Assembly (NCBI GenBank): GCA_035945115.1
Contig: DASZAN010000117.1
Coordinates: 1-64,000 of the forward strand
DNA from: DAHUYF01 sp035945115
GTDB lineage: Bacteria > Pseudomonadota > Alphaproteobacteria > ATCC43930 > CGMCC-115725
Direction of reading: 5' to 3'
DNA: 64,000 bases
Below the pieces are notes generated by a model that was not told where the DNA came from, ran no database searches, and saw nothing but the letters and a program-made list of their open reading frames with translations. Below, piece after piece: positions 8,867 to 17,611 of this stretch. The position numbers and the translations under genes are program-made. Numbering within the stretch: the stretch's first letter is position 1; each line of letters begins with the position of its first letter.

Positions 8867-9043
8867 CCGCGGCCTTTCCCGGTTCGCCGTCCGCTTTCCC
8901 ATCTCTAACAGCTACAAACGCTACTGTCACATATTCGCTGCAATGCAACATGAGAGTGCTGCCTGTGAAGGGTTATTAAGCCCGCGTACACTACCGTTGG
9001 TCTTTGATCGGGCGCTTTTTGGTACAAAAGGGGGAATCTCCAG

Positions 9044-10186
9044 ATGACGACCACGGATGCCGCCGGACCCAAGACGCCCGGTGCCGGGACGACGACGCTG
9101 GTCTATGATGGCCGGCTGGGCGAGCTTTTCGTCCTTTGGCTCAAGGTGCTGCTGCTGGGCATCATCACCTTTGGCATTTATTCGCGGTTCTGGGGGAAGA
9201 CCCGGTTCCGGCGCTACTTCTGGAACCATGCGAGCCTGCTTGGCGAGCGCTTCGAATATGATGGCACCGGCGGCGAGCTCTTTCGCCGCTTTCTCCTGGC
9301 GATCTTCGTTTTGCCGGTGCTGATCGCCCTTGCCTTCGGCCTCGGTTTCCTGCTCCAAGGCTTGGGTCTGCCCGCGCAACCGGCCCAGGTGACCGGTGTG
9401 GTGCTCTACCTCGGTGCATTCTTTTTCCTCTTTTTCGTCTCGCAGTACGGCAGCCGCCGCTATCAGTTGAGCCGCACGGTGTGGAGCGGCATTCGCGGCG
9501 GCGTCGAAGGTTCGGCGATTGGCTATGCGCTCCGCGCCATCGGCTATACGCTCTTGATCCCGGTGACACTCGGCGTGGCGACGCCATGGCGCGATGTCGC
9601 GCTGTGGCGCTACAAGACGAGCCACTCCGGTTTCGGCGACCTCGATTTCCGATTTGCGGGGACCGGACGCGCGCTGCTGGCGCCGTTTCTCGTCGCCTAT
9701 GCCGCGGCGATTCTCGGCTTTGTCGCCGCGGCGGGAGTAGCCGCTGCCGTGTTCTTCGCGACTGGCGGTGAGCTATCATCCCACGAATTGGGCGCGCAAG
9801 ACGTTGGGCGATTGATCGCTGCGGCAGTCTGCTTCTATCTCACCTATCTCATCATCACCATCATCGGCTACCTGCACTATGTCGTGCGCAGCTTCGCCTA
9901 TTTCGCCGAGAACACGTCGCTCGGCCGCGTGCGCTTCGCCTTTCCCGTCGGCAAAGGCGAGCTCTTCTGGTTCCAGGTGGTCAATTTCCTGTTACTCATT
10001 TTCACCGCGGGCCTGGCGCTGGTTTTCGTCGCTCAGCGCTACGTCCGCTTCTTCTGCAACCATCTCGCGATCGAGGGGGCGGAGGAGTTGAAGGCGCTGA
10101 CGCAAAGCCCGGGACGGCGGCGGCCGCGGGGCGGCGAGGGTCTGGCGCAGCTCTTCGATTCCCTCGATGTCGGCGGGTTCATCTGA
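9044..10186 (+). CDS. DUF898 (YjgN-type) integral membrane protein
   Basis: 380 residues with about six predicted membrane spans. It contains the DUF898 hallmarks: YDGRLGELFVLWLKVLLL at the start, FGIYSRFWGKTRFRRYFWNH, and near the end RYVRFFCNHLAIEG. The two halves repeat the same pattern (the YTLLIPVTLGVATPW and FLLLIFTAGLAL segments). Function is unknown for the family. A GGGGGAA ribosome binding site precedes ATG 9044. It is followed with no gap by an M48 protease gene, a pairing common for YjgN proteins, which suggests a joint envelope role. It diverges from ecm. Confidence 0.85.
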   Translation: MTTTDAAGPKTPGAGTTTLVYDGRLGELFVLWLKVLLLGIITFGIYSRFWGKTRFRRYFWNHASLLGERFEYDGTGGELFRRFLLAIFVLPVLIALAFGLGFLLQGLGLPAQPAQVTGVVLYLGAFFFLFFVSQYGSRRYQLSRTVWSGIRGGVEGSAIGYALRAIGYTLLIPVTLGVATPWRDVALWRYKTSHSGFGDLDFRFAGTGRALLAPFLVAYAAAILGFVAAAGVAAAVFFATGGELSSHELGAQDVGRLIAAAVCFYLTYLIITIIGYLHYVVRSFAYFAENTSLGRVRFAFPVGKGELFWFQVVNFLLLIFTAGLALVFVAQRYVRFFCNHLAIEGAEELKALTQSPGRRRPRGGEGLAQLFDSLDVGGFI

Positions 10187-10245
10187 GCGCCGAGGCGACT
10201 TTCCCGGGCTGGCTCAGCGACGGCCGCAAGGCCGGGCGCCAGGCG

Positions 10246-11256
10246 GTGTCGGTCGCGCTGGGCGCAGATGGTCTGCACCTCGTCGCCGGGGATGGCAGCA
10301 AAACCATTTGGCCATACCAAGCGATCAGCGAACTCCCGCACGAGCGGCGCAGCGCTGAGGTCCGCCTCGGTCACGGCGAGGCCCGGCTCAGCGTCGAGGA
10401 CGGCGCCTTTGCCGCTGCGCTGGCGCGCGTGGCACCCGCCATCCGCCGCCGCGCGCGCCGCGGACTTCGCTACGGCGCTGCGGCCACGCTCGCCGTTCTC
10501 GCCGTGGTCGGCCTCGTGACCTGGGGCATGCCGCGGATCGCCGCCTGGCTCGTCGCCTTCGTCCCCATCGAATGGGAGCAATCGCTCAGCAAGGATGTCG
10601 AGCATGAGCCGTGGTGGGGAGCGCGTTGCGCCGATCCCGCGGGCGAGGCGGCGCTAGCCAAGCTGACGCGCCGCCTCACCGACGGGGTCGAGAGCCCTTA
10701 TCCCATCCAGGTCAGCGTCCGCGACAATCGCCTCGTCAACGCCTTCGCGTTGCCGGGAGGGCGCATCGTTCTCCTGCGCGGCCTCGTTGCCGACGCCCAA
10801 TCACCCGACGAAGTGGCCGGCGTCTTGGCGCATGAGCTCACCCACGTCTTGAAGCGTCACCCGATGCGGGCGTTGATCGCCAATTCAGGACTGGCGTTGC
10901 TTTTCGAGCTCACCATCGGCAACGGCACCGGCGCGTCGCTGGGTTTGGTGCTCGCTACCCTTTCCTATACCCGCGCCATGGAAGCGGAAGCCGATGCCGG
11001 TGCGCTCGACCTGCTGCGGCGGGCCGGCATCAGCAGCGCCGGCTTCGCCGCCTTTTTCGAGCGGCTCGAGACGCGGGAAGAAGGGAATGGCAAGCTCATC
11101 AGTTTCGGCTTCGCCTTGCCGAGCTATCTCCGCACGCATCCCGCGACGCAGCAACGGCTCGCGGCGATTCGTGCCGATGGCGGCCTCAGCACTCATCCGG
11201 CACTCGAGGCGGCAGATTGGCAGGCCCTCAAGGTAATCTGCCCGGACAAAAAGTAA
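10246..11256 (+). CDS. M48-family membrane-associated zinc metallopeptidase
   Basis: The zinc motif HELTH lies in VLAHELTHVLKRHP, with the third ligand expected from the EAEADAGALDLL segment. NAFALPGGRIVLLRGL upstream is typical of M48 proteases. One strong hydrophobic segment (about residues 85-105) anchors the protein. The GTG at 10246 is the first conventional start, but protein-like sequence (FPGWLSDGRKAGRQAV) continues upstream in frame to a CTG at 10183 overlapping the preceding stop. No ATG, GTG or TTG is available there, so translation may begin at that CTG or at the GTG by coupling. Probably co-transcribed with the DUF898 gene. The substrate is unknown. Confidence 0.82.
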   Translation: MSVALGADGLHLVAGDGSKTIWPYQAISELPHERRSAEVRLGHGEARLSVEDGAFAAALARVAPAIRRRARRGLRYGAAATLAVLAVVGLVTWGMPRIAAWLVAFVPIEWEQSLSKDVEHEPWWGARCADPAGEAALAKLTRRLTDGVESPYPIQVSVRDNRLVNAFALPGGRIVLLRGLVADAQSPDEVAGVLAHELTHVLKRHPMRALIANSGLALLFELTIGNGTGASLGLVLATLSYTRAMEAEADAGALDLLRRAGISSAGFAAFFERLETREEGNGKLISFGFALPSYLRTHPATQQRLAAIRADGGLSTHPALEAADWQALKVICPDKK

Positions 11257-11391
11257 TAAAATTACCTGTCAACCCAATTTTTTGGCACAAATCTTCTTTC
11301 CTTCGTAGCCAGCGAGCGACAACTCCGTTACTTCAGTGTTTATCCCTTATGCTGCGTCGCACCAAAGCGGGCGGCGCTAACGGAGGCAGGC

Positions 11392-12681
11392 ATGAGTGAG
11401 GTGGCGCAAGTCATTCCCTTCGGGCCGGCAGGCGCGCGGCCGATCAAGGATCTCTACGAAGTGGGCGAGATCCCGCCGCTTGGCCATGTGCCGAAGCGCA
11501 TGTATGCCTGGGCGATCCGCCGCGACCGCCACGGTCCGCCCGATCAGGCGATGCAGGTCGAGGTGGTGCCGACACCGGAGCTCGCGCCCGACGAGGTGCT
11601 CGTCCTGGTGATGGCGGCGGGCGTCAACTACAACGGCGTCTGGGCCTCTTTGGGCAAGCCCATTTCCCCCTTCGACGTGCACAAGGCGGAGTTCCACGTG
11701 GCGGGCTCCGACGCCTCGGGCGTGGTCTGGGCCGTGGGCTCCAAGGTGAAGCGCTGGAAAGTGGGCGACGAGGTGGTCGTCCATTGCAATCAGGACGACG
11801 GCGACGACGAGGAATGCAATGGCGGCGATCCCATGTTCTCGCCCTCGCAGCGCATCTGGGGTTATGAGACGCCGGACGGCTCCTTCGCCCAATTCGCCCG
11901 CGTCCAAGGCCGCCAGCTCATGGAGCGCCCGAAGCACCTCAGCTGGGAAGAGAGCGGCTGCTACGTGCTGACGCTCGCCACCGCCTATCGCATGCTCTTC
12001 GGCCATCGCCCGCACGTGCTGAGGCCCGGCCACAACGTGCTTGTCTGGGGTGCGGCCGGAGGCTTGGGCTCGATGGCGATCCAGCTCATCGCCACCGCCG
12101 GCGCCAACGGCATCGCCGTCATCTCCGAGGACGAGAAGCGCGATTTCGTCATGCAGCTCGGCGCCAAAGGCGTCATCAATCGCAAGAAGTTCGATTGCTG
12201 GGGCCGCCTGCCCGACATCAACGCCAGCGGCGGCTTCGGCGAGTACATGAAGAAGGTGCGCGAGTTCGGCAAGGCGATCTGGGAATTCACCGGCAAGGGC
12301 AACGACGTCGATTTCGTCTTCGAGCATCCGGGCGAGCAGACCTTCCCGGTCTCCTGCTTCATCGTGAAGCGCGGCGGCATGGTCGTCTTCTGCGCCGGCA
12401 CCACCGGCTACAACCTCACTTTCGATGCGCGCTTCGTGTGGATGCGACAGAAGCGCATCCAGGGGAGCCACTTCGCCAACCTTCTGCAGGCGAGCCAGGC
12501 GAACCGGCTCGTCGTCGAGCGCCGCATCGACCCCTGCATGTCCGAGGTGTTCTCCTGGGACGACATCCCGCGCGCGCACATGAAGATGTGGCGGAACGAG
12601 CACAAGCCCGGCAACATGGCGGTGCTGGTGCAGGCGAAGCGCCCGGGGCTGCGCAGCCTCGAGGAAGCGGCGCAAGCCTAG
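11392..12681 (+). CDS. ccr: Crotonyl-CoA carboxylase/reductase
   Basis: Reductive carboxylation of crotonyl-CoA to (2S)-ethylmalonyl-CoA using NADPH and CO2, the signature reaction of the ethylmalonyl-CoA pathway. 429 residues of the MDR superfamily: GroES-like part with GVNYNGVWASLGKP and VAGSDASGVV; a CNQDDGDDEECNGGDPMFS insertion (19 residues) typical of Ccr; nucleotide-binding WGAAGGLGSMAIQL; then FEHPGEQTFPVS and FVWMRQKRIQGSHF. Length and motifs match characterised Ccr. AACGGAGGCAGGC provides the ribosome binding site. The preceding 135 bp are AT-richer than the surroundings and probably carry the promoter. mcd follows 25 bp downstream, presumably as an operon. Confidence 0.95.
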   Translation: MSEVAQVIPFGPAGARPIKDLYEVGEIPPLGHVPKRMYAWAIRRDRHGPPDQAMQVEVVPTPELAPDEVLVLVMAAGVNYNGVWASLGKPISPFDVHKAEFHVAGSDASGVVWAVGSKVKRWKVGDEVVVHCNQDDGDDEECNGGDPMFSPSQRIWGYETPDGSFAQFARVQGRQLMERPKHLSWEESGCYVLTLATAYRMLFGHRPHVLRPGHNVLVWGAAGGLGSMAIQLIATAGANGIAVISEDEKRDFVMQLGAKGVINRKKFDCWGRLPDINASGGFGEYMKKVREFGKAIWEFTGKGNDVDFVFEHPGEQTFPVSCFIVKRGGMVVFCAGTTGYNLTFDARFVWMRQKRIQGSHFANLLQASQANRLVVERRIDPCMSEVFSWDDIPRAHMKMWRNEHKPGNMAVLVQAKRPGLRSLEEAAQA

Positions 12682-12706
12682 CATCGCGGCAAGACGAGGC
12701 GCATTG

Positions 12707-14410
12707 ATGACGGAACCCGCGGCGCGAGAGGGTGCCGCCTCTGACGGCGTTCGGCTCCCCGATCTCTTGCGGCTAACGGCGCGCGCGCTCGCCGCCGCCG
12801 AGGGATTGTTGAGCGCCACAAAGCGACGATTGGTGGCGGCGGTGGCGCCGGGCGGCGCCATCGACAGCGCGCGCCTGGAGGCTCGGCAATTCGCCGCCCA
12901 CGGCTACGCCTGGATGGCGACCTATGTCGAAGCGCTTCGCCAAACGCAGCGCTGGGCCGAGCGGCTCGAGGCCGCGGGAAAGCTCCGCGAGCTCGAGGCG
13001 CTGATGGTGCAAATGGCGTTCGGCGAATATCTGAGCCAGCTCGCGAGCGGCATTGCGTTGAGCCAGGGCGAGGTGGTGCGGCCGCGCGATCTCGATCTCA
13101 GCGGCGAGGATGTGCACCATTTCGCAGCAATGCCCGAGGTGGCGACGTTGATGGCGGACGGAAATACGGAAGCGGTCCGCCAGCGGCTGGCGCAGCTCCT
13201 GAGCGAGGCGCTCGACGGCGGCGATTTCGGTGCCGTCGCACTCGGCGACGAAGCGCTCGACATGGTGCGCGACCAATTCCGCCGCTTCGGCGCGGAGCGC
13301 GTGGCGCCCTTCGCCCATGATTGGCACATGAAGGACGAGCTCATCCCGCTGCCGGTGATCGAGGAGATGGGCGCGCTCGGCGTCTTCGGCCTCACCGTGC
13401 CGGAGGATTTTGGTGGTCTCGGTCTCGGCAAACTTGCGATGTGCATCGTCTCCGAAGAGCTGTCGCGCGCCTATATCGGCGTGGGCTCGTTGGGCACGCG
13501 CTCCGAGATCGCGGCCGAGCTCATCCGCAGCGCCGGCACGCCACAGCAGCGCGCCCGCTATCTGCCGCGCATCGCGTCCGGCGAAATGCTGCCGACCGCT
13601 GTCTTCACCGAGCCGGATACCGGCTCCGACCTCGCGAGCCTCAAGACGCGCGCGGTTCGCGACGGTAACGTCTATAAGATTTACGGTGCCAAGACCTGGA
13701 TCACCCATGCGGCACGCAGCGATGTCATGACATTGCTCGCGCGCACCGATCCCGCGACGAGCGACTATCGCGGGCTCAGCATGTTTCTCGCGGAGAAGCC
13801 GCGCGGCAGCGACGACAATCCATTTCCGGCGCCTGGCATGCGCGGCGGCGAGATTCGCGTCTTGGGCTACCGCGGCATGAAGGAATACGAAATCGGCTTC
13901 GATGGCTTCGCCGTGCCCGCGGAAAATCTCTTGGGCGGCGTCGAAGGGCAGGGCTTCAAGCAGCTCATGGCGACATTCGAAAGCGCGCGCATCCAGACCG
14001 CCTCGCGCGCCGTCGGCGTCGCGCAGAACGCGCTCGAGCTGGGCTTGCGCTATGCGCTTGAGCGGCGTCAATTCGGCAAGCCCATCTATGCCTTCCCGCG
14101 CGTCTTCGGCAAGCTCGCCTGGATGGCGGTCGAGACGATGATCGCGCGGCAATTGACCTATTTCGCGGCGCGCGAGAAGGATGGCGAGCGGCGCTGCGAT
14201 ATCGAAGCCGGCATGGCGAAGCTGCTCGCCGCGCGCACCGCTTGGGCCAATGCCGACAACGCGCTGCAAATTCACGGCGGCAACGGCTACGCCATCGAAT
14301 ATCCGATCAGCCGCGTCCTCTGCGACGCGCGCATCCTCAACATCTTCGAGGGCGCGGCGGAAATTCAGGCGCACGTCATCGCGCGCGGCCTGCTGGGCGG
14401 CCGAAACTAG
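12707..14410 (+). CDS. mcd: (2S)-methylsuccinyl-CoA dehydrogenase
   Basis: FAD-dependent acyl-CoA dehydrogenase, 567 residues, oxidising methylsuccinyl-CoA to mesaconyl-CoA. The acyl-CoA dehydrogenase fold occupies about residues 180-567 (GVFGLTVPEDFGGLG, TEPDTGSDLASLKT, KTWITHA, LQIHGGNGYAIEYP). The extra N-terminal domain of about 160 residues distinguishes Mcd from ordinary 380-residue acyl-CoA dehydrogenases, and the position directly after ccr supports the assignment. ATG 12707 is preferred over the adjacent TTG because GAGG lies about 10 bp upstream. A GC-rich inverted pair (CGCCCC 14439-14444, GGGGCG 14465-14470) downstream could be a weak terminator. Confidence 0.92.
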   Translation: MTEPAAREGAASDGVRLPDLLRLTARALAAAEGLLSATKRRLVAAVAPGGAIDSARLEARQFAAHGYAWMATYVEALRQTQRWAERLEAAGKLRELEALMVQMAFGEYLSQLASGIALSQGEVVRPRDLDLSGEDVHHFAAMPEVATLMADGNTEAVRQRLAQLLSEALDGGDFGAVALGDEALDMVRDQFRRFGAERVAPFAHDWHMKDELIPLPVIEEMGALGVFGLTVPEDFGGLGLGKLAMCIVSEELSRAYIGVGSLGTRSEIAAELIRSAGTPQQRARYLPRIASGEMLPTAVFTEPDTGSDLASLKTRAVRDGNVYKIYGAKTWITHAARSDVMTLLARTDPATSDYRGLSMFLAEKPRGSDDNPFPAPGMRGGEIRVLGYRGMKEYEIGFDGFAVPAENLLGGVEGQGFKQLMATFESARIQTASRAVGVAQNALELGLRYALERRQFGKPIYAFPRVFGKLAWMAVETMIARQLTYFAAREKDGERRCDIEAGMAKLLAARTAWANADNALQIHGGNGYAIEYPISRVLCDARILNIFEGAAEIQAHVIARGLLGGRN

Positions 14411-14522
14411 TTTGCGGTTGTGGCCTTCGACACCGTCTCGCCCCGAAAAGTTGTCTTCCCCACTGGGGCGAATTTCGCAAATTTAACTATCGGGGAATAG
14501 ACCTGACAGTTGGCGAAACCCC

Positions 14523-14996
14523 GTGGGGTATGCCGCCTTGGCTGCACAGATCGTGGTTCCGGCGCTGTCGTACTGGGAAAGGATTCGCGGGTCCCGCGCG
14601 ATGCCCCAGCGCTGCAACATCGACCCTGCGGAAATTCCCCGGCTCCTTCCCTTCGTGATGCTCGTCGACGTGCTGGAGAGCCCGCTTGATTTCCGCTTTC
14701 GCCTGGTTGGAACCGAGATCGACGCCATCACCGCGGTGAACCTCCGCGGCCAGCGGTTTTCCGAAAGCCGGCAGCTCGGCCCAGGGAGCAATGTCTGGAA
14801 CGACTACGTGTCGGTCGAAACAACACATCGGCCGCTGACGGGGAAGGTCGATTACGTCGGCACCGATCGCTATGTGCGCGCCATCCGCCACTGCCTGATG
14901 CCGCTCTCGGATGACGGCGAGCGGGTCAATATGATCTTCGTCGCGGTCGAAGTGGTGCGGGTGACGCACGCGATCCGCGCAACGGGGGCGCGCTAG
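14523..14996 (+). CDS. PAS_5-family (PF07310-like) PAS-domain protein
   Basis: 157 residues that are little more than a PAS domain: YWERIRGSRAMPQRCNIDP, then IPRLLPFVMLVDVLE, DFRFRLVGTEID and a final RHCLMPLSDDGERVNMIFV strand. This set is characteristic of the PAS_5 family, abundant in Rhodospirillales and lacking an output domain. The ligand and partner are unknown. GTG 14523 is the only reasonable start: the same frame has a stop at 14484 and no ATG between. It stands alone between mcd and the DUF4010 gene. Confidence 0.8.
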   Translation: MGYAALAAQIVVPALSYWERIRGSRAMPQRCNIDPAEIPRLLPFVMLVDVLESPLDFRFRLVGTEIDAITAVNLRGQRFSESRQLGPGSNVWNDYVSVETTHRPLTGKVDYVGTDRYVRAIRHCLMPLSDDGERVNMIFVAVEVVRVTHAIRATGAR

Positions 14997-15077
14997 CCCG
15001 TCCGCTTTACCCTTGCGGCCGAGAAGGCGGCGGGTGATCCTGCGCCGCGGCGAGGCGGCGATGGCGGCTCATCGGAC

Positions 15078-16364
15078 ATGCCAGTACCTGCTCTGACGAA
15101 CCTGGCCCTACTGCTGGGCCTTTCCTTCTTCTTCGGGCTTGCCTTCGAGGATTTCTACAGCCGGCGCGGCGAAGCGCGTCCCGGCGGCGTGCGGACCTTC
15201 CCGCTGCTCGCGGTCATCGGCGGCGTGCTCTATCTGCTCGATCCCACCCATATTGCCGTGGCTGCCGGCGTCGTCGTTCTTGGCGCCTGGCTCTTTGCCT
15301 ACTACCGCGCGGCGCTTGCCGAGCGCGCGGAGAACGTGCCCAACCGCGGCGAGCTGATCGTCCCCGTCTCGAACCTGCTCGCCTATCTGCTGGGGCCGAT
15401 CGCGCTTGCGGCGCCGGCGTGGCTCGCGATCGGCATCACGGTTGCTGCGGTGCTCCTCCTGGCTGAGCGCGAGCGCTTGCACCAGCTCGCCGAGCGCCTC
15501 GAGCTGCGCGAGCTCGTCATCGCCGGCCAATTCCTGATCCTCACCGGTCTCGTTCTGCCGCTCCTTCCCGACGAGCCCGTGACCTCGCTCACCGCGATCA
15601 CGCCCTACAAGGCGTGGCTGGCACTGCTGGCGGTCTGCACGATCTCCTATGCGAGCTACTTGCTCCGCCGCTATGTCGCGCCCAAAGCCGGCGATCTCTG
15701 GATCGCCGCGCTGGGTGGGCTTTACTCCTCGACCGCGACCACCATCGTCCTCGCGCGGCGGGCCGGCGCCGGCGGCGAGGACTTGCGGAGCGCACTCGCC
15801 GGGATCACGCTCGCGACCTCGTTCATGTTTCCGCGCGTCCTCGCCGTCGTCGCCGTCTTCAATCGTCCCTTGGCGCTAGCGCTCGCGCCGGGGCTCCTCG
15901 CGCCCTTCGCGCTCGGCCTCGTGCTCGCCTTCGCGCAATACCGCCGCGGCAGCGTCCCGCGCGGCGAAAGCACCAAACAAGAGGGCACGGACGAAGAGCG
16001 CAATCCGCTCGAGCTCAGCGCCGCCGCGGTGTTCGCGGTGCTCTTCGTCGTCATCTCGGTCGTCTCGAGCTGGGTGAAGGTACATTTCGGCACCGTCGGC
16101 ATCGATGTGCTCGCCGCCGTCGTCGGCATCACCGACATCGACCCCTTCGTGCTGAGCCTCGCGCAAGGCGTGGCGGCGCCCTTGCCGGTCGAAGCCGCGG
16201 CCGCCGCGGTGCTGATTGCCACCGCCTCCAACAATTTTCTCAAGGCCGGCTATGCCGCCGCCTTCATGGGACTGCGCGCGAGCCTGCCCGCGGTGGGCTC
16301 GCTCGTCCTGCTCGCGCTTGCGGCGATCGGCATCGCCCTCGCCATGATCCTGGCGAGCGGCTGA
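15078..16364 (+). CDS. MgtC/SapB-DUF4010 family membrane protein
   Basis: 428 residues, about twelve predicted membrane segments. The N-terminal third resembles MgtC (LGLSFFFGLAFEDFYSRR and GGVRTFPLLAVIGGV), followed by DUF4010 (ISYASYLLRRYV, GGLYSSTATTIVLARRA, then a second half with ASNNFLKAGYAA). A charged linker (about 295-312) separates the halves. Function is not established for this family; MgtC relatives are linked to Mg and phosphate physiology. The next gene, a PPK2-type polyphosphate kinase, starts 13 bp later behind GGAGAG, so the two are probably co-transcribed. Confidence 0.82.
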   Translation: MPVPALTNLALLLGLSFFFGLAFEDFYSRRGEARPGGVRTFPLLAVIGGVLYLLDPTHIAVAAGVVVLGAWLFAYYRAALAERAENVPNRGELIVPVSNLLAYLLGPIALAAPAWLAIGITVAAVLLLAERERLHQLAERLELRELVIAGQFLILTGLVLPLLPDEPVTSLTAITPYKAWLALLAVCTISYASYLLRRYVAPKAGDLWIAALGGLYSSTATTIVLARRAGAGGEDLRSALAGITLATSFMFPRVLAVVAVFNRPLALALAPGLLAPFALGLVLAFAQYRRGSVPRGESTKQEGTDEERNPLELSAAAVFAVLFVVISVVSSWVKVHFGTVGIDVLAAVVGITDIDPFVLSLAQGVAAPLPVEAAAAAVLIATASNNFLKAGYAAAFMGLRASLPAVGSLVLLALAAIGIALAMILASG

Positions 16365-16377
16365 ACGGAGAGCAGGA

Positions 16378-17154
16378 ATGGCGACGGACAGTGCCCGCGA
16401 GCCCGGCGGCTATCGCAAGACGCTCACCAAGCTGCAGATCGAGCTGGTGAAGCTGCAGCGGCAGATCATCGCCGACGGCGAGCGGGTCCTTGTCATCGTC
16501 GAGGGGCGCGACGCGGCCGGCAAGGACGGCGCGATCAAGCATGTGGTCGAGCATCTGAGCCCGCGCGAGACCCGCGTCGTCGCCTTGGGTGCGCCCTCCG
16601 ACCGCGAGCGCCACGCCTGGTATTTCCAACGCTATGTCCGCCATTTGCCGACGGCGGGCGAGATGGTGCTCTTCAATCGCAGTTGGTACAACCGCGCGGG
16701 CGTCGAACCGGTGATGGGCTTCTGCACCAAGGCGGAGACGCGCGAGTTTCTGGAGACGGTGCCGGATTTCGAGCAACTGCTGATCCGGGCCGGGATCAAG
16801 CTCTTCAAATACTATCTCGATATCGACAAGCACGAGCAGAAGAAGCGGCTTGACGAGCGGCGCCGCGATCCCCTGAAGCAGTGGAAGCTCAGTCCCGTCG
16901 ATGCCAAGGCCAGCAAGCTCTGGCCGCAATATTCAAAGATGCGGAACCTCATGTTCGCACGCACCCACTCGCCGCTCTCGCCCTGGACGGTCGTGCGCGC
17001 CAATGACAAGCATCGTGCCCGCCTCAATCTCATTCGCGACCTGCTGCTGCGGCTCGACTACAAAGGCCGCGACAAGCGTCTCCTCACCGTCGACCGAACG
17101 ACCGTCTTTCCCTATGACGAGCGCCATCTCGCGAGCGGCATGATCAGCCCATAA
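16378..17154 (+). CDS. ppk2: Polyphosphate kinase 2 (PPK2 family)
   Basis: 258 residues, the size of a one-domain PPK2, which transfers phosphate between polyphosphate and nucleoside di- or monophosphates. Visible motifs: Walker A EGRDAAGKDG (about 41-50), Walker B/lid segment MVLFNRSWYNRAGVE, KYYLDIDKHEQKKRL, then SPWTVVRANDKHRARLN and DRTTVFPYDE near the end. The class (I, II or III) cannot be decided by eye. Tight linkage to the DUF4010 membrane protein suggests a shared phosphate or energy role. Confidence 0.92.
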   Translation: MATDSAREPGGYRKTLTKLQIELVKLQRQIIADGERVLVIVEGRDAAGKDGAIKHVVEHLSPRETRVVALGAPSDRERHAWYFQRYVRHLPTAGEMVLFNRSWYNRAGVEPVMGFCTKAETREFLETVPDFEQLLIRAGIKLFKYYLDIDKHEQKKRLDERRRDPLKQWKLSPVDAKASKLWPQYSKMRNLMFARTHSPLSPWTVVRANDKHRARLNLIRDLLLRLDYKGRDKRLLTVDRTTVFPYDERHLASGMISP

Positions 17155-17200
17155 GTTGCAGCCGCCTGACACATAAAGATTCAGCAACGAAGGTTAACAT

Positions 17201-17245
17201 TAGGGACGGCATGTCCCAAAACTGCCACCTCATGTCCCAAATCTG
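17201..17245. repeat. Two 15-bp direct repeats at exactly 21-bp spacing, with an inverted half-site
   Basis: CATGTCCCAAAACTG (17210-17224) and CATGTCCCAAATCTG (17231-17245) differ at one base and are offset by 21 bp, two helical turns. GGGAC at 17203-17207 forms a hairpin with GTCCC at 17213-17217. The site lies in the 177-bp gap between ppk2 and a small membrane-anchored protein gene. It could be a tandem operator or the remnant of a mobile-element end; neither is proven. Confidence 0.4.
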
Positions 17246-17331
17246 ACATTAGGCTCTCGACTTCAGGATCAATAATGTCGAAGAAAAGCAACCAGGGGAG
17301 CAAGAGCGAAACCAGCGGAAGGGATCGCTGA

Positions 17332-17601
17332 ATGTTCGGGCAGTGGATTTGGTCCTTTGTCATTGTCGTCACGGTCGCTGTTGTAACCTCGCAGACATTT
17401 CCGGCACGTCGCCCTGCTCCAGCGGCACCGGCGGTGGCGACCATGGAATGGAAGGCGCGCGCCGCCTCGCAACATTCATTTCAAGAGGTAACGGACCTCG
17501 CGACCTGCCGCGAGATGCAGCGCCAGATCGCGCAGCGGCAGGACCCGGCGGACCGCCTGACGCTCGCTTGCCAGCCGGAGCCGCAACGCTCCGCGCTTTG
17601 A
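17332..17601 (+). CDS. Small membrane-anchored or secreted hypothetical protein
   Basis: 89 residues. An N-terminal hydrophobic segment (WIWSFVIVVTVAVV, about 5-18) is followed by a Pro/Ala linker and a short C-terminal domain with two cysteines (TCREMQRQ and LACQPE), which suggests a periplasmic disulfide. GGAAGGGA precedes the ATG. No recognisable family. The 177 bp upstream hold a pair of direct repeats at two-turn spacing. Confidence 0.5.
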   Translation: MFGQWIWSFVIVVTVAVVTSQTFPARRPAPAAPAVATMEWKARAASQHSFQEVTDLATCREMQRQIAQRQDPADRLTLACQPEPQRSAL

Positions 17602-17611
17602 CCCGGCTCGT

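Noticed and set aside
6518..8908. A 796-codon open frame on the plus strand
   Set aside because: It is antisense to ecm and runs out of the ArsR-rhodanese gene in another frame. Composition is Arg/Ala/Gly/His-rich without motifs, a GC-rich shadow.
6828..8940. TGTCACANATT strings on both sides of ecm, possible shared operator
   Set aside because: One copy lies between convergent 3' ends and cannot act as a promoter element there; the match is only about 11 bases.
10099..10110. GACGCAAAGCCC, the core string of a c-di-GMP-I riboswitch
   Set aside because: It lies inside the DUF898 coding sequence, and neither the upstream GGCAAA nor the downstream TAGCGGGG elements are present.
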